14,906 nt of DNA from an uncultured Syntrophomonadaceae bacterium (GTDB taxonomy: Bacteria; Bacillota; Syntrophomonadia; Syntrophomonadales; Syntrophomonadaceae). The DNA lies in NCBI GenBank assembly GCA_944391275.1, contig CALXSZ010000114.1, forward strand, positions 1 to 14,906, given 5' to 3'. A model generated the notes under the pieces. It was not told the DNA's origin. It worked only from the letters and a program-made list of their open reading frames with translations, and made no database searches. Shown piece after piece: positions 14,403-14,906 of the stretch; the stretch's first letter is position 1, and the number at the start of each line of letters is the position of its first letter. The position numbers were made by a program, and so were the translations under genes.

Positions 14403-14871
14403 GATCGTCTTCCTCCACGGTTCCTAAATAAGCGTCGATTACATGTTGGTTATTTTGTATTTCTTTGGGCGATCCGCTAGCAATTTGTTTTCCAAAATCA
14501 ATCACATAAATACGATCGCAAATCTGCATGACTAAATCCATATGATGCTCAATTAAAAAAATCGTCAGATGATATTTTTCTTTAATTTCTTGAATAAATT
14601 GAGCCAATTCTTGTGTCTCCTGAGGATTCATCCCAGCAGCGGGTTCATCTAGGAGTAGGAGTTTGGGATGAGTGGCCAATGCGCGTGCGATTTCCAGTCG
14701 GCGTTGTAAGCCATATGGCAGACTCACTGCTAATTCATCTTTATATTGCAGTAAATTCTGTTCTTCCAGTAGAGCGTATGTTTCCTCGCGCATTCTTTTT
14801 TCTTCTCGATAAGAGAGACGAAATGTTGTTGATAAGACGTTATGTTTAATACGTACATGCTTTGCGGTCAA
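14383..14871 (-). CDS. livG: LivG, branched-chain amino acid ABC ATPase, C-terminal part (truncated or frameshifted)
   Basis: The readable 162 residues match the C-terminal two-thirds of LivG: LTAKHVRI (the LTVxENVxI position), the LivG-type signature LPYGLQRRLEIARAL, Walker B LLLLDEPAAGMNP, and switch LIEHH where LivG usually has EHDM. The Walker A half is missing because the window ends 35 bases further on. An in-frame TAA at 14878-14880 precedes this segment. In the 35 remaining bases the expected TFQxxRLFKxLT sequence is spread over other frames (RFFK in one, FLKLF in another). livG is therefore probably frameshifted near the T-run at 14876-14879, or the sequence is poor at its edge. It precedes livF in the same leftward operon. 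Confidence 0.75.
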   Translation of the reverse strand: MTAKHVRIKHNVLSTTFRLSYREEKRMREETYALLEEQNLLQYKDELAVSLPYGLQRRLEIARALATHPKLLLLDEPAAGMNPQETQELAQFIQEIKEKYHLTIFLIEHHMDLVMQICDRIYVIDFGKQIASGSPKEIQNNQHVIDAYLGTVEEDDHADNDA

Positions 14872-14906
14872 AAAGTTTTAAAAAACCGTCATACTGGACC
14901 ATAAAC

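Overview
The window looks like a chromosomal segment of a low-GC, AT-rich member of the Bacillota, probably an anaerobe. The clues are strong AGGAGG-type ribosome binding sites, an FMN riboswitch ahead of a ribD-ribE-ribBA-ribH operon, U-tract terminators, and a small protein of the TM1266 family, which is otherwise tied to [FeFe]-hydrogenase systems. I cannot name a genus from the sequence. No tRNA, rRNA, CRISPR array or intact insertion sequence was found.

Left part (1-2197). A minus-strand gene encodes a small MinD/ParA-fold protein whose nucleotide-binding motifs are degenerate. It diverges from a plus-strand gene for a CofE-like (F420-0:L-glutamate ligase family) protein. The divergent promoters lie between 869 and 962.

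Metal or cofactor uptake operon (2198-6106). A 240-base leader ends in a strong intrinsic terminator directly in front of the first ribosome binding site. This arrangement suggests attenuation. Four tightly coupled genes follow: a stand-alone TM1266-family protein, a FecCD/BtuC-type permease, an ABC ATPase, and a lipoprotein that binds the substrate. The ATPase carries a second, divergent copy of the TM1266-type domain at its C terminus. One regulator-like domain therefore appears both free and fused to the transporter motor in the same operon. This is the most unusual thing in the window. The short stretch between the ATPase and lipoprotein genes has coding character split over two frames.

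Middle (6107-8348). A gene-poor stretch holds a perfect 11-bp inverted repeat and what looks like a small broken gene. A promoter then precedes a type IV prepilin peptidase homologue, in which one catalytic Asp appears to be Glu, and a DHH-family phosphoesterase.

Riboflavin block (8349-12716). A gene-free 780-base stretch holds a possible transposase-like relic, a promoter, a well-conserved FMN aptamer, an extended -10 element and an intrinsic terminator. Four riboflavin genes follow, covering the pathway from GTP and ribulose 5-phosphate to riboflavin apart from the dephosphorylation step, and a strong shared terminator closes the block.

Right part (12733-14906). On the minus strand lie an omega-amidase-like nitrilase-superfamily gene, a terminator, livF, and the 3' part of livG. 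They belong to a branched-chain amino acid ABC importer. livG is cut by the window edge and seems to lose its reading frame about 30 bases before it.
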